Made by a program: the position numbers and the translations under genes. Below are positions 51,768 to 61,376 of a stretch of DNA of 64,000 bases, one piece after another (position 1 is the stretch's first letter; each line of letters starts with the position of its first letter). Origin of the DNA: F1-80-MAGs062 sp046345315 (GTDB lineage: Bacteria > Planctomycetota > Planctomycetia > Planctomycetales > Planctomycetaceae); the NCBI GenBank assembly GCA_046345315.1, contig JBKDKA010000138.1, positions 1 to 64,000 on the forward strand. Reading direction: 5' to 3'. A model generated the notes under the pieces. That model saw nothing but the letters and a program-made list of their open reading frames with translations, had not been told where the DNA came from and made no database searches.

Positions 51768-53234
51768 TCAGGATGTCGCAGTTTCAGCAGACAACTGACG
51801 GATCTGCAGAATCGTTCTGCCGATGTTTTCAAAATGTCGACGTGAAATATGAATCCTGCCGCCACGAACGGCAAGCTCCAGTACCTCACCAAGATGTTTT
51901 ACCTGAGAACGGCTCAACCGACGTCGAATCGGAGCCTCTCGATCTTTCAGAATTCGTTCCCAGTCATCCGGCACGGATGATCCAGTCACTTCGCGGCAGA
52001 AATCTCTCGCCAGGATTTCCGCGGCAGTCCCGAATTCCAGACGTGCAGCATGCTGCCTCAGCACCATTCCGCTCGCCGGCAGCATCCGACGAATCGAAAC
52101 AGCAGCGGTCTGAAGCCGTCCGCGCCGAAACATTCGATACATGATCCAGGCGGTTGCCATCGTCGCCAGCATCAGCATGACCACATATTGGTATGCCGGC
52201 AGGCGCACGTTGCGAGGCTGATTTCTCAGTGCCTTGTTCAGAATGTCAGACTCTTCGACTCGCCGGATCACCTTGTTCGCAACCCGAAGCATCGTTTCCA
52301 GTTCCGGTTCAGGCAACTGCTGAGGGAGGGGTGGAATGACCGGTGGTATCTGAGCCTGCTGAGGATTCGCAGGCAGAGGGATTCCCGAAACAGCCCCGTC
52401 GGTCAGAAACACCATTCGATCACGTCCACCGGAAACGAGATGCTCGGTAACTCGAATCGCGAAGGCTGCATTATCGCCGTGCCACAGCATGCTGTTGCTG
52501 AAGAGACTCTGGTCTGAGACCACGATAATGCTTCCGATATCCTCGTCGCTGACTTTTCCGATCGCAACAATCGGCTTTGACTGGGACGGCGCAGGTCGAC
52601 TGGTTGCGGGCTGTGACGCGATCGTTCGCCAGATCAGCGATCCGCCCTCCAGTGGAGTGAACCAGCCTGCTCGATTGCAGATCAGCTCCTCGACGCCGGC
52701 CCTGAGCGGTTCGTCCTTCTGAAGGCCCGTAACTCGAACACAGTCAGCGTAGCCCTGATAACGATCCGCTGCGCGGGTTGCCGTCACCGGCCCCGCATGA
52801 AATCGTCCAATGCCATTCATCTGACAGTTCTGATCAGAGGCGAGCAGTACGGTGCCGCCCTGCGCTGCAAAGCGGAGCATCGACAGCCAGCTGTCACGAG
52901 AAATTTCCGTGAGATCACCGATCATCACGACGACCGATTTCTCCGGTCTTCGCAGGACGGAATCCAGTGATTCTGCCGGAAGAACACCTTGCTGCACCAT
53001 CAGCATCTGAAACAGATCAAACTGAAAATGCCATTGTGTGTCCGTCTCCGGAGTCCCGAAAGCATTTCCTGGTGGAACAATCGACCGCTCCGCAGCTGAC
53101 TGCTGTGCTGCTGTGACGTGCGGCAGACACAGACATGCGAATGTAAGTGCGAACAGATAAGCGGTGAGTTCCGAGAGTCTTCGGTACTTCTCGGAAGACC
53201 CGGGTAGAGTTATCGAGGGCATGAACTGACTCAT
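51768..53234 (-). CDS. DUF4350-type membrane protein of MoxR operon
   Basis: 488 residues. A signal-like segment (LTAYLFALTFACLCLPHVTA) near residues 22-42 is followed by an exported domain with a flavodoxin/GATase-like rhythm (VVVMIGDLTEISRDSWLSML, GGTVLLASDQ, GSIIVVSDQSLFSNSMLWHG, TEHLVSGGRDRMVFLTDGAV). That pattern fits DUF4350. One membrane helix (YQYVVMLMLATMATAWIMY) precedes a cytoplasmic tail. Coupled by ATGA to the upstream DUF4129-type gene. Such genes form a common planctomycete and actinobacterial MoxR arrangement. Confidence 0.75.
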   Translation of the reverse strand: MSQFMPSITLPGSSEKYRRLSELTAYLFALTFACLCLPHVTAAQQSAAERSIVPPGNAFGTPETDTQWHFQFDLFQMLMVQQGVLPAESLDSVLRRPEKSVVVMIGDLTEISRDSWLSMLRFAAQGGTVLLASDQNCQMNGIGRFHAGPVTATRAADRYQGYADCVRVTGLQKDEPLRAGVEELICNRAGWFTPLEGGSLIWRTIASQPATSRPAPSQSKPIVAIGKVSDEDIGSIIVVSDQSLFSNSMLWHGDNAAFAIRVTEHLVSGGRDRMVFLTDGAVSGIPLPANPQQAQIPPVIPPLPQQLPEPELETMLRVANKVIRRVEESDILNKALRNQPRNVRLPAYQYVVMLMLATMATAWIMYRMFRRGRLQTAAVSIRRMLPASGMVLRQHAARLEFGTAAEILARDFCREVTGSSVPDDWERILKDREAPIRRRLSRSQVKHLGEVLELAVRGGRIHISRRHFENIGRTILQIRQLSAETATS

Positions 53235-55330
53235 GCAGTCATCACCTCACACTGCTCAATCGCTCGTCCAGCTGCCGAAAGCTGCTCCTCGGAAAATGGA
53301 GCATCCGGAGGCAGGTATCGAGCCTGCTCGTAAAGTTCGGTCAGTGTCTGAAAAGCGACAGTTCGTTCCGGCGTCCCTTGAGTAATCCTTCTGCGAACTT
53401 CCGTGTGAGTCCACCAGCTTTGCGCGTTCCGGATGCGAGCTCGCGCCAGCTGATGAAAGATCCGCACGATGTCTTCGCGTGAGCGGACTCGAACAGTGCC
53501 GTCCACCTTCAGGTCATCAAGATTCAATGGTGTATCCGCTGTCATGAAGCGGCGGCGAAGCCTTCCCAGAAGCATCCAGACGAGAGCACCGCCGGCCAGA
53601 GTCAGCAGGACCGTGCTGACTTCTGAACCGCCGAGGGGAAGTTCGCCGGATTCCGACGATGAGCTGTTTCGAGCGGATTCGTTTGACGACCTGGATGGTT
53701 TCGAAATGTCCGACAGAACGTCGCCCAGCCATTTCGTCGCATCGCCGAGCATTGAGCCACCAGAGTTCTGACCTGGGGATGCTGGTGATTGTTCCGCGGC
53801 TCGATTCTGTTGACTGGATCGAGGTGAAGGGGCTGGTGCGGATCTTTCCGATGGAGAAACTGCCGGTGGCGAAGGGCTGAACTGAGACTGGCTTTCAGGC
53901 TTTTCATCCTTCGCCATCTCCTGAATGTCTTTGCGAAATCCATCGAGCATCCGGATCAGAGACTTCGTTGTTTCCTCAGTTGCCGGAGACTTCCCGGCTG
54001 CGTCAGGCGTTCCTGAGGAACTACCGGGTGTGCCGGCGGCACCCGTTCCGCCCGATCCTTCGACGCCGGGAGCAACGGATTGGCCGGCATCCGGGCGATT
54101 CCGACCTTCAGCAGCTCCCTGACGAATCAGATCCTGCAGAGCTCGCCCGAAGCCCTTCCGCTGCAGCTCCCGATCGATATCAATCGGTGGTATCGAGCCT
54201 GACGGTGATGAACCTTCCGGAAAAGAGGAGCCTCCCGGAAGTGGTGTCGATGATCCCGGATTGAACAGTTCCGGAGGCAGTTGTTGCGGCTGTCCGGGTC
54301 GGTTCTGCAGACCATTGCCATTGCCTCTGCCCGGGGTCTCACGCCTGCGTTCGGGCGCCAACTTGTTGATGTCAGATCCTGAGTTGCGTTGTGGTGAATT
54401 CGGAATCAAATTGCCGGGCGATTTCCGGTTGGAAAGAGGAGCTTCCGGAACCGTTTTCGGTGCGAACAGGTCTGAGATCTCACTGTTGTTTCGGAGCATT
54501 TCCGGAATCAGTCCCTCCGGAAGTGGGCTTTCTCCCTGAACTTCCTGCTGCACCTGCATCATCTGCTTCAGTAATTCGCCGAGCTGCCCCTGCATGGCAG
54601 GGTTCTTCATCAGTTCTTCAATCGCACCGCGTTGCTTGTCCAGTCCGTCTTCTGCGGACGATGCGCTGTCCGGCGAATTCGGGCCTGGAAGTCCATTGGA
54701 AGACGTACCGGAGTTCGGTTGCGGCAGTGTTCGATCCTTCGAATACTTCTCAAGCATTTCCCGGACCTGTCGCCGCAGTCCGGGATCCGACCACGCTTTT
54801 GAAATCTGCTGCTGCATGAGCGGATCGGTCATGAGTTTCTGAAGCTCACCGGCCGCTTCCGGGTTCATTCCACCGGGGGTTTTGTTTCCGGGAGTTGCCT
54901 CCGAGCCGCTGTTCAGAAAGCCGGACGATTTCAGCAATTGACGCAGCTGTTCGAGCTGCTGCCCACCGAAGGAAGGCAACTTTTCGGACCCGGCTTCAGG
55001 GCGTGCTGAGGGTTCAGGAGCTTTGCCAGCATCCGTTGTTCCTGAATCAGCCTCTCCGGTTCCGGCTGTGAGCAACTTCTGAAGCTGACGAAGCATCTGA
55101 AACTGCTGAGTCTGGTCGTTCGCATTGTTCTGAGGCAGCGGTAACCAACGCTGAGACGGCGTTTCCCGGACTACAGCACCCCGATTGTTGGGCGCAGGAA
55201 CATTCGGGCTGGTCTGAGCAGAAACATGATCACAGCAGAGCTGCAGGAGCAGCATCCCGCAGATCAGCCTGGCCATGAAATTTCCAATGGCAGTGGTGCG
55301 AACGATGACAATCCGGACCATTGCGTTCAC
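53231..55330 (-). CDS. DUF4129-type protein with long disordered middle
   Basis: Up to 699 residues; starts at GTG 55330, ATG 55321 or ATG 55276 are possible, the last giving a compact signal peptide (MARLICGMLLLQLCCDHVSA). A very long Pro/Gly/Ser/Gln-rich region (about 60-560) is interrupted only by short helices such as ALQDLIRQGAAEGR. Then comes one membrane helix (STVLLTLAGGALVWMLLG) and a cytoplasmic C-terminal domain with VRSREDIVRIFHQLARARI and AFQTLTELYEQARYLPPDAP, which matches DUF4129. First gene of the MoxR operon, coupled to the DUF4350-type gene. Confidence 0.75.
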   Translation of the reverse strand: MNAMVRIVIVRTTAIGNFMARLICGMLLLQLCCDHVSAQTSPNVPAPNNRGAVVRETPSQRWLPLPQNNANDQTQQFQMLRQLQKLLTAGTGEADSGTTDAGKAPEPSARPEAGSEKLPSFGGQQLEQLRQLLKSSGFLNSGSEATPGNKTPGGMNPEAAGELQKLMTDPLMQQQISKAWSDPGLRRQVREMLEKYSKDRTLPQPNSGTSSNGLPGPNSPDSASSAEDGLDKQRGAIEELMKNPAMQGQLGELLKQMMQVQQEVQGESPLPEGLIPEMLRNNSEISDLFAPKTVPEAPLSNRKSPGNLIPNSPQRNSGSDINKLAPERRRETPGRGNGNGLQNRPGQPQQLPPELFNPGSSTPLPGGSSFPEGSSPSGSIPPIDIDRELQRKGFGRALQDLIRQGAAEGRNRPDAGQSVAPGVEGSGGTGAAGTPGSSSGTPDAAGKSPATEETTKSLIRMLDGFRKDIQEMAKDEKPESQSQFSPSPPAVSPSERSAPAPSPRSSQQNRAAEQSPASPGQNSGGSMLGDATKWLGDVLSDISKPSRSSNESARNSSSSESGELPLGGSEVSTVLLTLAGGALVWMLLGRLRRRFMTADTPLNLDDLKVDGTVRVRSREDIVRIFHQLARARIRNAQSWWTHTEVRRRITQGTPERTVAFQTLTELYEQARYLPPDAPFSEEQLSAAGRAIEQCEVMTA

Positions 55331-55442
55331 GGAAGGGTGTCTCTCTGAAGAGGATTCCGATCAGGGCTTTCATCGGAATTCTACGCTGCAGAATCATCAG
55401 TTACGAGATCGTTCTGATTTCTTCCTCAGGTTACACGCCACT

Positions 55443-56693
55443 TCAGGTAATTCGATAGGGTGCAGGGTCAATGTGTGGAGTGGTCCCCGTCATCATTTCG
55501 GTCACAAGTTTTCCGGTTGCCGTTCCCATGGAAATGCCGAGCATATTGTGCCCGGCAGCGACCCAGACATTCGGAAAACGGGGAGTTCGATCGATTCGGG
55601 GTTTGCCGTCCCATGTCATCGGACGCCATCCATACCATTCTTCTTCCACAGGTTCTGCGGTCGGTTCATGCAGATACTGAGCCGCTCCGGAACGAAGATA
55701 GTTCAGCCGTGTTCTGTTCAGCGTTGTATCGTAACCTGCAAACTCCATGGTGCTGCCGACGCGATAGCCCTGTTCAAAGGGCGTGATCGCCACATGGCAT
55801 TCCTCAAGAATCATGGGATACTTCGGACAGAGTTTCGGCCTCGCCATGGTAATCGAATATCCCTTCCCTGGCTGAATCGGGATTCGACAGCCCAGCTCAC
55901 TGTTCAGGAACGGCGTCCACGAACCCGTGGCGACGACAAATTCCCGACCTGCAATTCGGCCAGTGGAAGTCTGAACGGCGGATGCCTGACCATTTTGACT
56001 CTCGAAGGTTTTCATCTCGCAGTTTTCGACGATGCGAACTCCGGATTCCACCAGCACTCGCCGGAGTTCGCTCATCAGTCGGCTTGGTCGAAGGTGCGAA
56101 TCGATGTGGTACATCCATGCCCCCGCGAGGCCGGGTTTCAGAGCGGGTTCCAGTCGAACCAGTTCATTTCCATCCATGGGTTCGGCAGTCACACCGAAGT
56201 TGTCCCGCAGCCACTGGTCATTCTTCCGATAAGCATCAAACTCATGCTGATCGCGGAAGACAAACAGCAGTCCGTCCGTTGTCCATTCCACCTGCATCTT
56301 TTCGGAGGCTATGACTTCGCGATACAGAGAGGCCGCTGACTGAAGAAGTGCATGTCGGGCTTTTCCTGCTTCCAGCATATCCGTCGGATTGCATCGCGAA
56401 GCAAACTTCAGCATCCATGACCAGAAGCTCAGCGATAGTCGAGGCTTGATCCGAAGAGCTCGCTGGCTGCTGAAGATGCCTTTGATTCCGTTGAGTACCT
56501 GTCCGGTTCGGCAGAGCGGCATGACATGGCTGGGGCTGACGTATCCGCAGTTTCCGTGAGAGCAGCCGCCGCCGAATCGGCCCTTCTCGATCAGCGTCAC
56601 GTTTCGTCCGGCTTTGCGAAGATAATAGGCCGTGAATCCGCCGATCACTCCGCCGCCAATAACGACCGTGTCTTCTGACTGCTGTGTCATCAT
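55443..56693 (-). CDS. FAD-dependent amine/D-amino-acid oxidoreductase (DadA-like)
   Basis: 416 residues. Dinucleotide motif VVIGGGVIGGFTAYYLRKAG at 10-29, then LIEKGRFGGGCSHGNCGYVS, which resembles the DadA segment, and the C-terminal GWRPMTWDGKPRIDRTPRFP and GHNMLGISMGTATGKLVTEM of the DAO superfamily. It probably oxidises a D-amino acid or related amine, passing electrons to the respiratory chain. Its ATG overlaps the stop of the hydrolase gene (56690-56693), so the two are made together. Substrate not determined. Confidence 0.85.
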   Translation of the reverse strand: MMTQQSEDTVVIGGGVIGGFTAYYLRKAGRNVTLIEKGRFGGGCSHGNCGYVSPSHVMPLCRTGQVLNGIKGIFSSQRALRIKPRLSLSFWSWMLKFASRCNPTDMLEAGKARHALLQSAASLYREVIASEKMQVEWTTDGLLFVFRDQHEFDAYRKNDQWLRDNFGVTAEPMDGNELVRLEPALKPGLAGAWMYHIDSHLRPSRLMSELRRVLVESGVRIVENCEMKTFESQNGQASAVQTSTGRIAGREFVVATGSWTPFLNSELGCRIPIQPGKGYSITMARPKLCPKYPMILEECHVAITPFEQGYRVGSTMEFAGYDTTLNRTRLNYLRSGAAQYLHEPTAEPVEEEWYGWRPMTWDGKPRIDRTPRFPNVWVAAGHNMLGISMGTATGKLVTEMMTGTTPHIDPAPYRIT

Positions 56694-57649
56694 TTGATTC
56701 CGATTGACTGCGTCTGCTCGAGAAACTGACGAATCTCCGGCAGAATTTTCTCGTGTGCGTCCTCAAACAGGTAATGTCCGGCGTCGGCTACGGGAAATTT
56801 CCGGGCATTCGGAAACCGCGTTTCAAACTCTCGGTAGAAGTCCGGAGTAAAGCACCAGTCTTTCATGCCCCATGTGAGCATGATCGGATGGTGACTGAAC
56901 TGGGCGAGAGAATTCTCAACTTCCAGCAGTGTGGCATAACTTCGGTGGGCAGGATTCAGCGGGATGTCCTGAACGAACTCATGAACGGCGATTCGTTCTT
57001 CCCAGCTTCCATAGGGAGCGATCAGGCCTGCACGAGCGGCTGAAGTCAGAGGCCTTTCAACGGCCATCTGCAGAGCAGCGAGCGAAAACCCATTCAGGCC
57101 CTGAACGCCAAGCCGACCGAGCACCGGAATTCGACAGACTGCGATTCGAAGCGGAATCGCCTGACTCCGAAAAGCTCCTGTATTCATCAGGACAAATCGT
57201 AGAAAGCGATCCGCTTCCCGACCGGCGCAACCCATGCCGATCGCTCCGCCCCAGTCGTGTCCGAAGAGTGTGATGTCACGCAGGTTCAGCAGCTGAACAA
57301 GCGATCGAAGTCTCGCGATGTGACGGTCAAGAACGTAGAGATCCCGATCCTGCGGCTTTGCAGAGAAACCACACCCAAGGTGATCGATGGCGATGACTCG
57401 GTAACTCTGACGAAGTTCCGTGATGAGGCGTCGCCAGGCGAAACTCCATGTCGGATTGCCATGCACCATGAGCAGAACGGGGCCTTGCCCCTCATCAATG
57501 TAATGCTGCGTATGACCATCCACCGAATACCAGCGGGATTCAAAAGGATACTCCTCTTCGAATCCGGCCCGGTCCTGCGAGGTTCTCAGCAGATCCGGGT
57601 CGACCTGATCGGGATGTAGTAGTTGAGCACAGGTGCCGTTGGCAGTCAT
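56690..57649 (-). CDS. alpha/beta hydrolase, haloalkane dehalogenase/OleB-like
   Basis: 319 residues with a complete alpha/beta hydrolase triad: oxyanion motif HGNPTWSF (63-70), nucleophile D132 in GHDWGGAIGMG, acid D264 in WGMKDWCF, and H292 in DAGHYLFED. An Asp nucleophile with HGNPTWS and a WGMxDWCF acid strand is shared by haloalkane dehalogenases and by OleB beta-lactone decarboxylases; the latter fits slightly better. No oleA, oleC or oleD is nearby. It is coupled to the downstream DadA-like gene. Cytoplasmic. Confidence 0.82.
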   Translation of the reverse strand: MTANGTCAQLLHPDQVDPDLLRTSQDRAGFEEEYPFESRWYSVDGHTQHYIDEGQGPVLLMVHGNPTWSFAWRRLITELRQSYRVIAIDHLGCGFSAKPQDRDLYVLDRHIARLRSLVQLLNLRDITLFGHDWGGAIGMGCAGREADRFLRFVLMNTGAFRSQAIPLRIAVCRIPVLGRLGVQGLNGFSLAALQMAVERPLTSAARAGLIAPYGSWEERIAVHEFVQDIPLNPAHRSYATLLEVENSLAQFSHHPIMLTWGMKDWCFTPDFYREFETRFPNARKFPVADAGHYLFEDAHEKILPEIRQFLEQTQSIGIK

Positions 57650-57804
57650 CGGAAAAGGGCCGGAGGCAGAAGTTGGTTCAAAGGCAGAAGATGATTCGTC
57701 GCCATTGAGATTTCAGACGAATTGCTTTGCGCGAAGTACTCACAGAAGTTTCCGTGGTGTTCGGGCAGAGTATTCCGCGCCGGCATCTGATTCCAGCCAT
57801 TCTG

Positions 57805-58986
57805 TCACTGGTGATCCAGGATGCTTCGGATTTCTCGAAGTCCATCATCAATCTGCGTCTGACTGTGGTCCGCACAGAGAGAAAGCCGCAACCGGGAAGT
57901 TCCTGCCGCGACGGTCGGAGGACGAATTGCTGGTGCAAAAAAACCACGTTGCTGCAGTCGGGCGCTCACTTCCATCGCAGCGTTCTCTGAGCCCAGAACG
58001 ATCGGAATGATCGGGCCCTCGCCGTCAGGGATCGTGATGAGCCGGTACTCCAGAATTCGCTGGCGTGCGAAACTGCAGAGCTCCTGCAGCCGTGAGCGAC
58101 GTTCCGGTTCGGTTCGCACGATCCGAATGGATTCGAGAACTGCTGCACAGACCGCCGGTGGAAGAGCTGTTGAAAAGAACTGACTGCGAGCGGAATTCCA
58201 GAGCCATTCGCAGAGTTCCCGACTGCCGCACACAAACCCTCCCTGACATCCCAGCGCTTTGCTCAGCGTTCCAATTCGAACAGGAACTCGATGACCGACG
58301 CCCTGAAGCTCACACACACCACCACCGCTGGCACCGAAAACTCCGGTTGCGTGTGCTTCATCGACAATCACGACGGCTCGCTGACGATCCGCGATGTCGC
58401 AAAGCGAACCAAGTGACGCGATCGTTCCGTCCATACTGAAGACGGTATCCGTCACAATGAAGACCTGGTCATGCTCATGGCGACGTCGAGAAATGGATTC
58501 TTCCAGACGACTCAGATCACTGTGGTCATAGACCCACATTCTTCCTGATGATGATCGGCAGCCATCAATGATGCTTGCATGATTGTCACGATCACAGAAT
58601 ACGCCATCCTTCGGTGTGATCAGGCTGTTCAGTGTTCCGATATTCGCTGCAAACCCGGAAGGAAAGAGCACAATTCCGTCCGCATGTTCCAGTTCTGCCA
58701 ATGCGGCTTCGAGCTTTTCATGCCATGGCGTTCGACCGGCAATCAGCGCACTGGCTCCTGAACCGGCCTGATCAGCGGCGACCTCTGAAAATGCGCGACA
58801 GACGGCCGGGTCGTGGCGAAGTCCGAGGTAGTCGTTCGTTCCGAAGTTGATGCATCGTTTCTGATCAATCAGACATTCTGTGCTGCTGATTGAAGTGACC
58901 GTCCGACGACTTCGGAGCCGACTCTGTGACTGCAGTTCACTCAGCTGCTTTCGGAGCCGTTCCAAGAATCCCGCGTCGCCGGTCAT
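57805..58986 (-). CDS. alpha-oxoamine synthase (BioF/Kbl/SPT family)
   Basis: 393 residues. Typical class II PLP aminotransferase-fold markers: NFGTNDYLGLRHDP, GSGASALIAGRTPWHEKLEA, DRDNHASIIDGCR, VIVDEAHATGVFG and the PLP lysine K243 in GTLSKALGCQGGF. The family condenses an amino acid with an acyl-CoA or acyl-ACP: 8-amino-7-oxononanoate synthase (BioF), Kbl, or serine palmitoyltransferase. Sequence alone does not decide; BioF is the default reading. Its start shares one base with the stop of the M24 peptidase gene (58986). No other biotin gene is in the window. Confidence 0.85.
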   Translation of the reverse strand: MTGDAGFLERLRKQLSELQSQSRLRSRRTVTSISSTECLIDQKRCINFGTNDYLGLRHDPAVCRAFSEVAADQAGSGASALIAGRTPWHEKLEAALAELEHADGIVLFPSGFAANIGTLNSLITPKDGVFCDRDNHASIIDGCRSSSGRMWVYDHSDLSRLEESISRRRHEHDQVFIVTDTVFSMDGTIASLGSLCDIADRQRAVVIVDEAHATGVFGASGGGVCELQGVGHRVPVRIGTLSKALGCQGGFVCGSRELCEWLWNSARSQFFSTALPPAVCAAVLESIRIVRTEPERRSRLQELCSFARQRILEYRLITIPDGEGPIIPIVLGSENAAMEVSARLQQRGFFAPAIRPPTVAAGTSRLRLSLCADHSQTQIDDGLREIRSILDHQ

Positions 58987-60212
58987 CAGAGTTCTGCTGA
59001 CTTCGGTTTTACATTCGCCGTTACCTGCCCGATCTCCCGCGTCAGGCCGATCAGGTGATGGCTCAGCTGTTCAGCTCCCTGATCCGTGATCAGATAATTG
59101 TGTTCGAATCGCATTCCGCCGACGCCTTCGATGTAGCAGCCGGGTTCCAGTGTGATCACATCACCTTTCTGCAGAACGTCCGTGCTTTCGAGCACAAGAA
59201 TTGGCGGCTCTGGGTGTTCCATGCCCAGGCCGTGACCGGCATGATGGGCCAGCGGACCGAATCCGGATTGCTGAAGTACTGCCGACGCGGCCAGGTAAAT
59301 ATCCTTGCAGGCAGAGCCTGGTTTCAGGATCTCGGCGGCTTCCGAGAGAGCATCACGGCACGCCTCGAATTGGCGAATCTGTGCCTCCGAAGGCGATCCC
59401 ACGGAAATAGTGTTTGTGAAGTCACTTCGGTATCCGTGAATCACCACACTGTAATCCAGAATGAACAGGTCTCCGGACTGCAGCTTATAGGAAGTCGGCA
59501 GTCCGCCGGCCTTGTGAAGGCCGGCGTTGGTAGCTCGGAAGTCACCGTAGACGATGCACGGAACGCCGGCCGCTTCCTGAGCAGCTCGCTGCACTTCGAG
59601 GTAAACCTCAAACTCCGTGATTCCCGGTCGGATGACCTCGAATGCTCGGGAGTGACCCGCTTCACCGGCAGCCATGCATCGCTTCAGCAATGCAAGCTCG
59701 TCATCGTGCTTGCCCCGTCGGAGTGAGCGAACTGTATCTCCCAGCGTCGATGGCTCTCCAGTGATCGTATCATCAAACTGAAGCTGAGCGGTTTCTGAAA
59801 CAGTTGCAGCAACCATCTCAGAGACGCCCTCCGGTTCGACCAGTCCCTCGGAGCCTGACCAGAGTGATTCTGCATCCTGCAGAGCATCGCAGAGTGCATC
59901 ATCACGATTGCTGACTGACTGCCGATGCGTGTACCACGGAATGATGATTTCCTGGTCGACGAAGAGTTCCGCGCCGGCCGACCTTCGAGCGAAATTGTCC
60001 GCGAGCAATGACGCTCGACCATCGCGCGTCAGTAACAGCAGCGACCGCTGGTCCGCTGAAAAACTGATCGGGTTGATGCGGAAGTTGCTGAAGTACTGAA
60101 TGTGTCGCGGATCACCGATCAGCAACCACTGATACTCCTGCGGAATTCGCTGCCAGAGCAGCTGACGGCGTGCACGGCAGCCGCTTTCTGTCAGCGTTGC
60201 GGGGGAGCTCAT
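58986..60212 (-). CDS. M24-family Xaa-Pro-type metallopeptidase
   Basis: 408 residues. The N-terminal creatinase-like domain (about 15-170) is followed by a pita-bread catalytic domain with all five metal ligands: D253 and D264 (FILDYSVVIHGYRSDFTNT), H327 (HHAGHGLGMEHPEPP), E356 (LEPGCYIEG) and E370 (GMRFEHNYLI). It probably removes N-terminal residues before Pro; creatinase-like activity is an alternative. The gene starts two bases after the trxB stop and overlaps the next gene by one base, so trxB, this gene and the oxoamine synthase are one operon. Confidence 0.88.
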   Translation of the reverse strand: MSSPATLTESGCRARRQLLWQRIPQEYQWLLIGDPRHIQYFSNFRINPISFSADQRSLLLLTRDGRASLLADNFARRSAGAELFVDQEIIIPWYTHRQSVSNRDDALCDALQDAESLWSGSEGLVEPEGVSEMVAATVSETAQLQFDDTITGEPSTLGDTVRSLRRGKHDDELALLKRCMAAGEAGHSRAFEVIRPGITEFEVYLEVQRAAQEAAGVPCIVYGDFRATNAGLHKAGGLPTSYKLQSGDLFILDYSVVIHGYRSDFTNTISVGSPSEAQIRQFEACRDALSEAAEILKPGSACKDIYLAASAVLQQSGFGPLAHHAGHGLGMEHPEPPILVLESTDVLQKGDVITLEPGCYIEGVGGMRFEHNYLITDQGAEQLSHHLIGLTREIGQVTANVKPKSAEL

Positions 60213-60214
60213 CT

Positions 60215-61267
60215 TCAGTGAATCCCCTGTGCCGCCAGCCAGCGTTCAGCGTCAAGTGCTGCCATACAACCGGTTCCGGCTGCAGTAATGGCCTGACGGA
60301 AATAATCATCCGCCACATCACCTGCCGCGAAGACACCTTCCACACTGGTGTAAGTACGCTGAGGTATTGTCCAGACGATGTACCCCTTCTCGTTCGTCTT
60401 CAGCTGACCTTTCAGGAAGGCGGTATTCGGAGTATGTCCAATGGCCGCAAAATATCCGAGCGCCGGGAGTTCTTCCGTAACCTTCGGATCGAGGAAACTT
60501 CGAATCCGGACACCGCTCACACCACCGTCATCGGTCCCCAGGACCTCGTCGACCACTGAATTCCATTTCACTTCGATCTTCGGATTCGCGAGCACTCGTT
60601 CGGCCATGATCTTGCTGGCCCGGAATGAATCACGGCGATGAATGATGTAAACCTTCGAAGAGAATTTCGTCAGGAACGTCGCTTCTTCCAGGGCACTGTC
60701 ACCACCACCAACCACGACGACCGGCTGATTGCGGAACCGCGGCAGAGCACCGTCGCACACCGCACACGCTGACACACCCTTGTTCTTGAATCGGTCTTCG
60801 GAAGGAAGCCCGAGGTAGTTGGCTCGTGCCCCGGTTGCGATGATCACAGCCTGACTTTCAAACTCGTCACCATTCAGGCTCTTCAGTCGGAACGGGCGTT
60901 TTGAAAGATCGATTTCCACGATGTCGTCGGTGCAGATGCGAGTTCCGAAATTGGACGCCTGCTGACGCATGAGTTCCATCAGTTCCGGACCGCTCACGCC
61001 GTGCTTTCCGTGAGGAGCCATGTAGCGTCGCTTGGAATCTTCGATCGAAGAGTCCAGATAAGCCGTCATGTCGCCTGACGGAAATCCGGGAAAGTTTTCA
61101 ACCTCCGTCGTCAGGGCCAGTTGCCCCAGAGGCAGCGTACCGTTCTGCCGATTCTCTTCGGTAAAAGCACCTTCGTAAACGACGGGATTCAGCGTTGCAC
61201 GAGCAGCATAGATGGCAGCCGTCCATCCGGCAGGTCCGGATCCGATAATTGTGACACGTTCAGCCAT
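60215..61267 (-). CDS. trxB: thioredoxin reductase
   Basis: 350 residues, slightly longer than the ~320 usual. FAD motif IIGSGPAGWTAAIYAARA (7-24), the redox-active Cys pair C168-A-V-C171 in SACAVCDGA, NADPH motif VVVVGGGDSALEEATFL, and the C-terminal GVFAAGDVADDYFRQA are all present. It reduces thioredoxin with NADPH. The reading N-terminus MAERVTIIGSGPAG needs no earlier start. First gene of an operon with the M24 peptidase. It may serve the Tpx at 10553-11068 and the thioredoxin-fold protein at 46408. Confidence 0.95.
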   Translation of the reverse strand: MAERVTIIGSGPAGWTAAIYAARATLNPVVYEGAFTEENRQNGTLPLGQLALTTEVENFPGFPSGDMTAYLDSSIEDSKRRYMAPHGKHGVSGPELMELMRQQASNFGTRICTDDIVEIDLSKRPFRLKSLNGDEFESQAVIIATGARANYLGLPSEDRFKNKGVSACAVCDGALPRFRNQPVVVVGGGDSALEEATFLTKFSSKVYIIHRRDSFRASKIMAERVLANPKIEVKWNSVVDEVLGTDDGGVSGVRIRSFLDPKVTEELPALGYFAAIGHTPNTAFLKGQLKTNEKGYIVWTIPQRTYTSVEGVFAAGDVADDYFRQAITAAGTGCMAALDAERWLAAQGIH

Positions 61268-61376
61268 GGGCCACTGGTCCTCGCTTAGTCCTGGAGAGTT
61301 TTTTCGGGATGCTGTTCAGGTCAGCACGGAAGGTAATCGAGTTCCATCGGTGGAACAACCGGACAGGGGGAACCAT

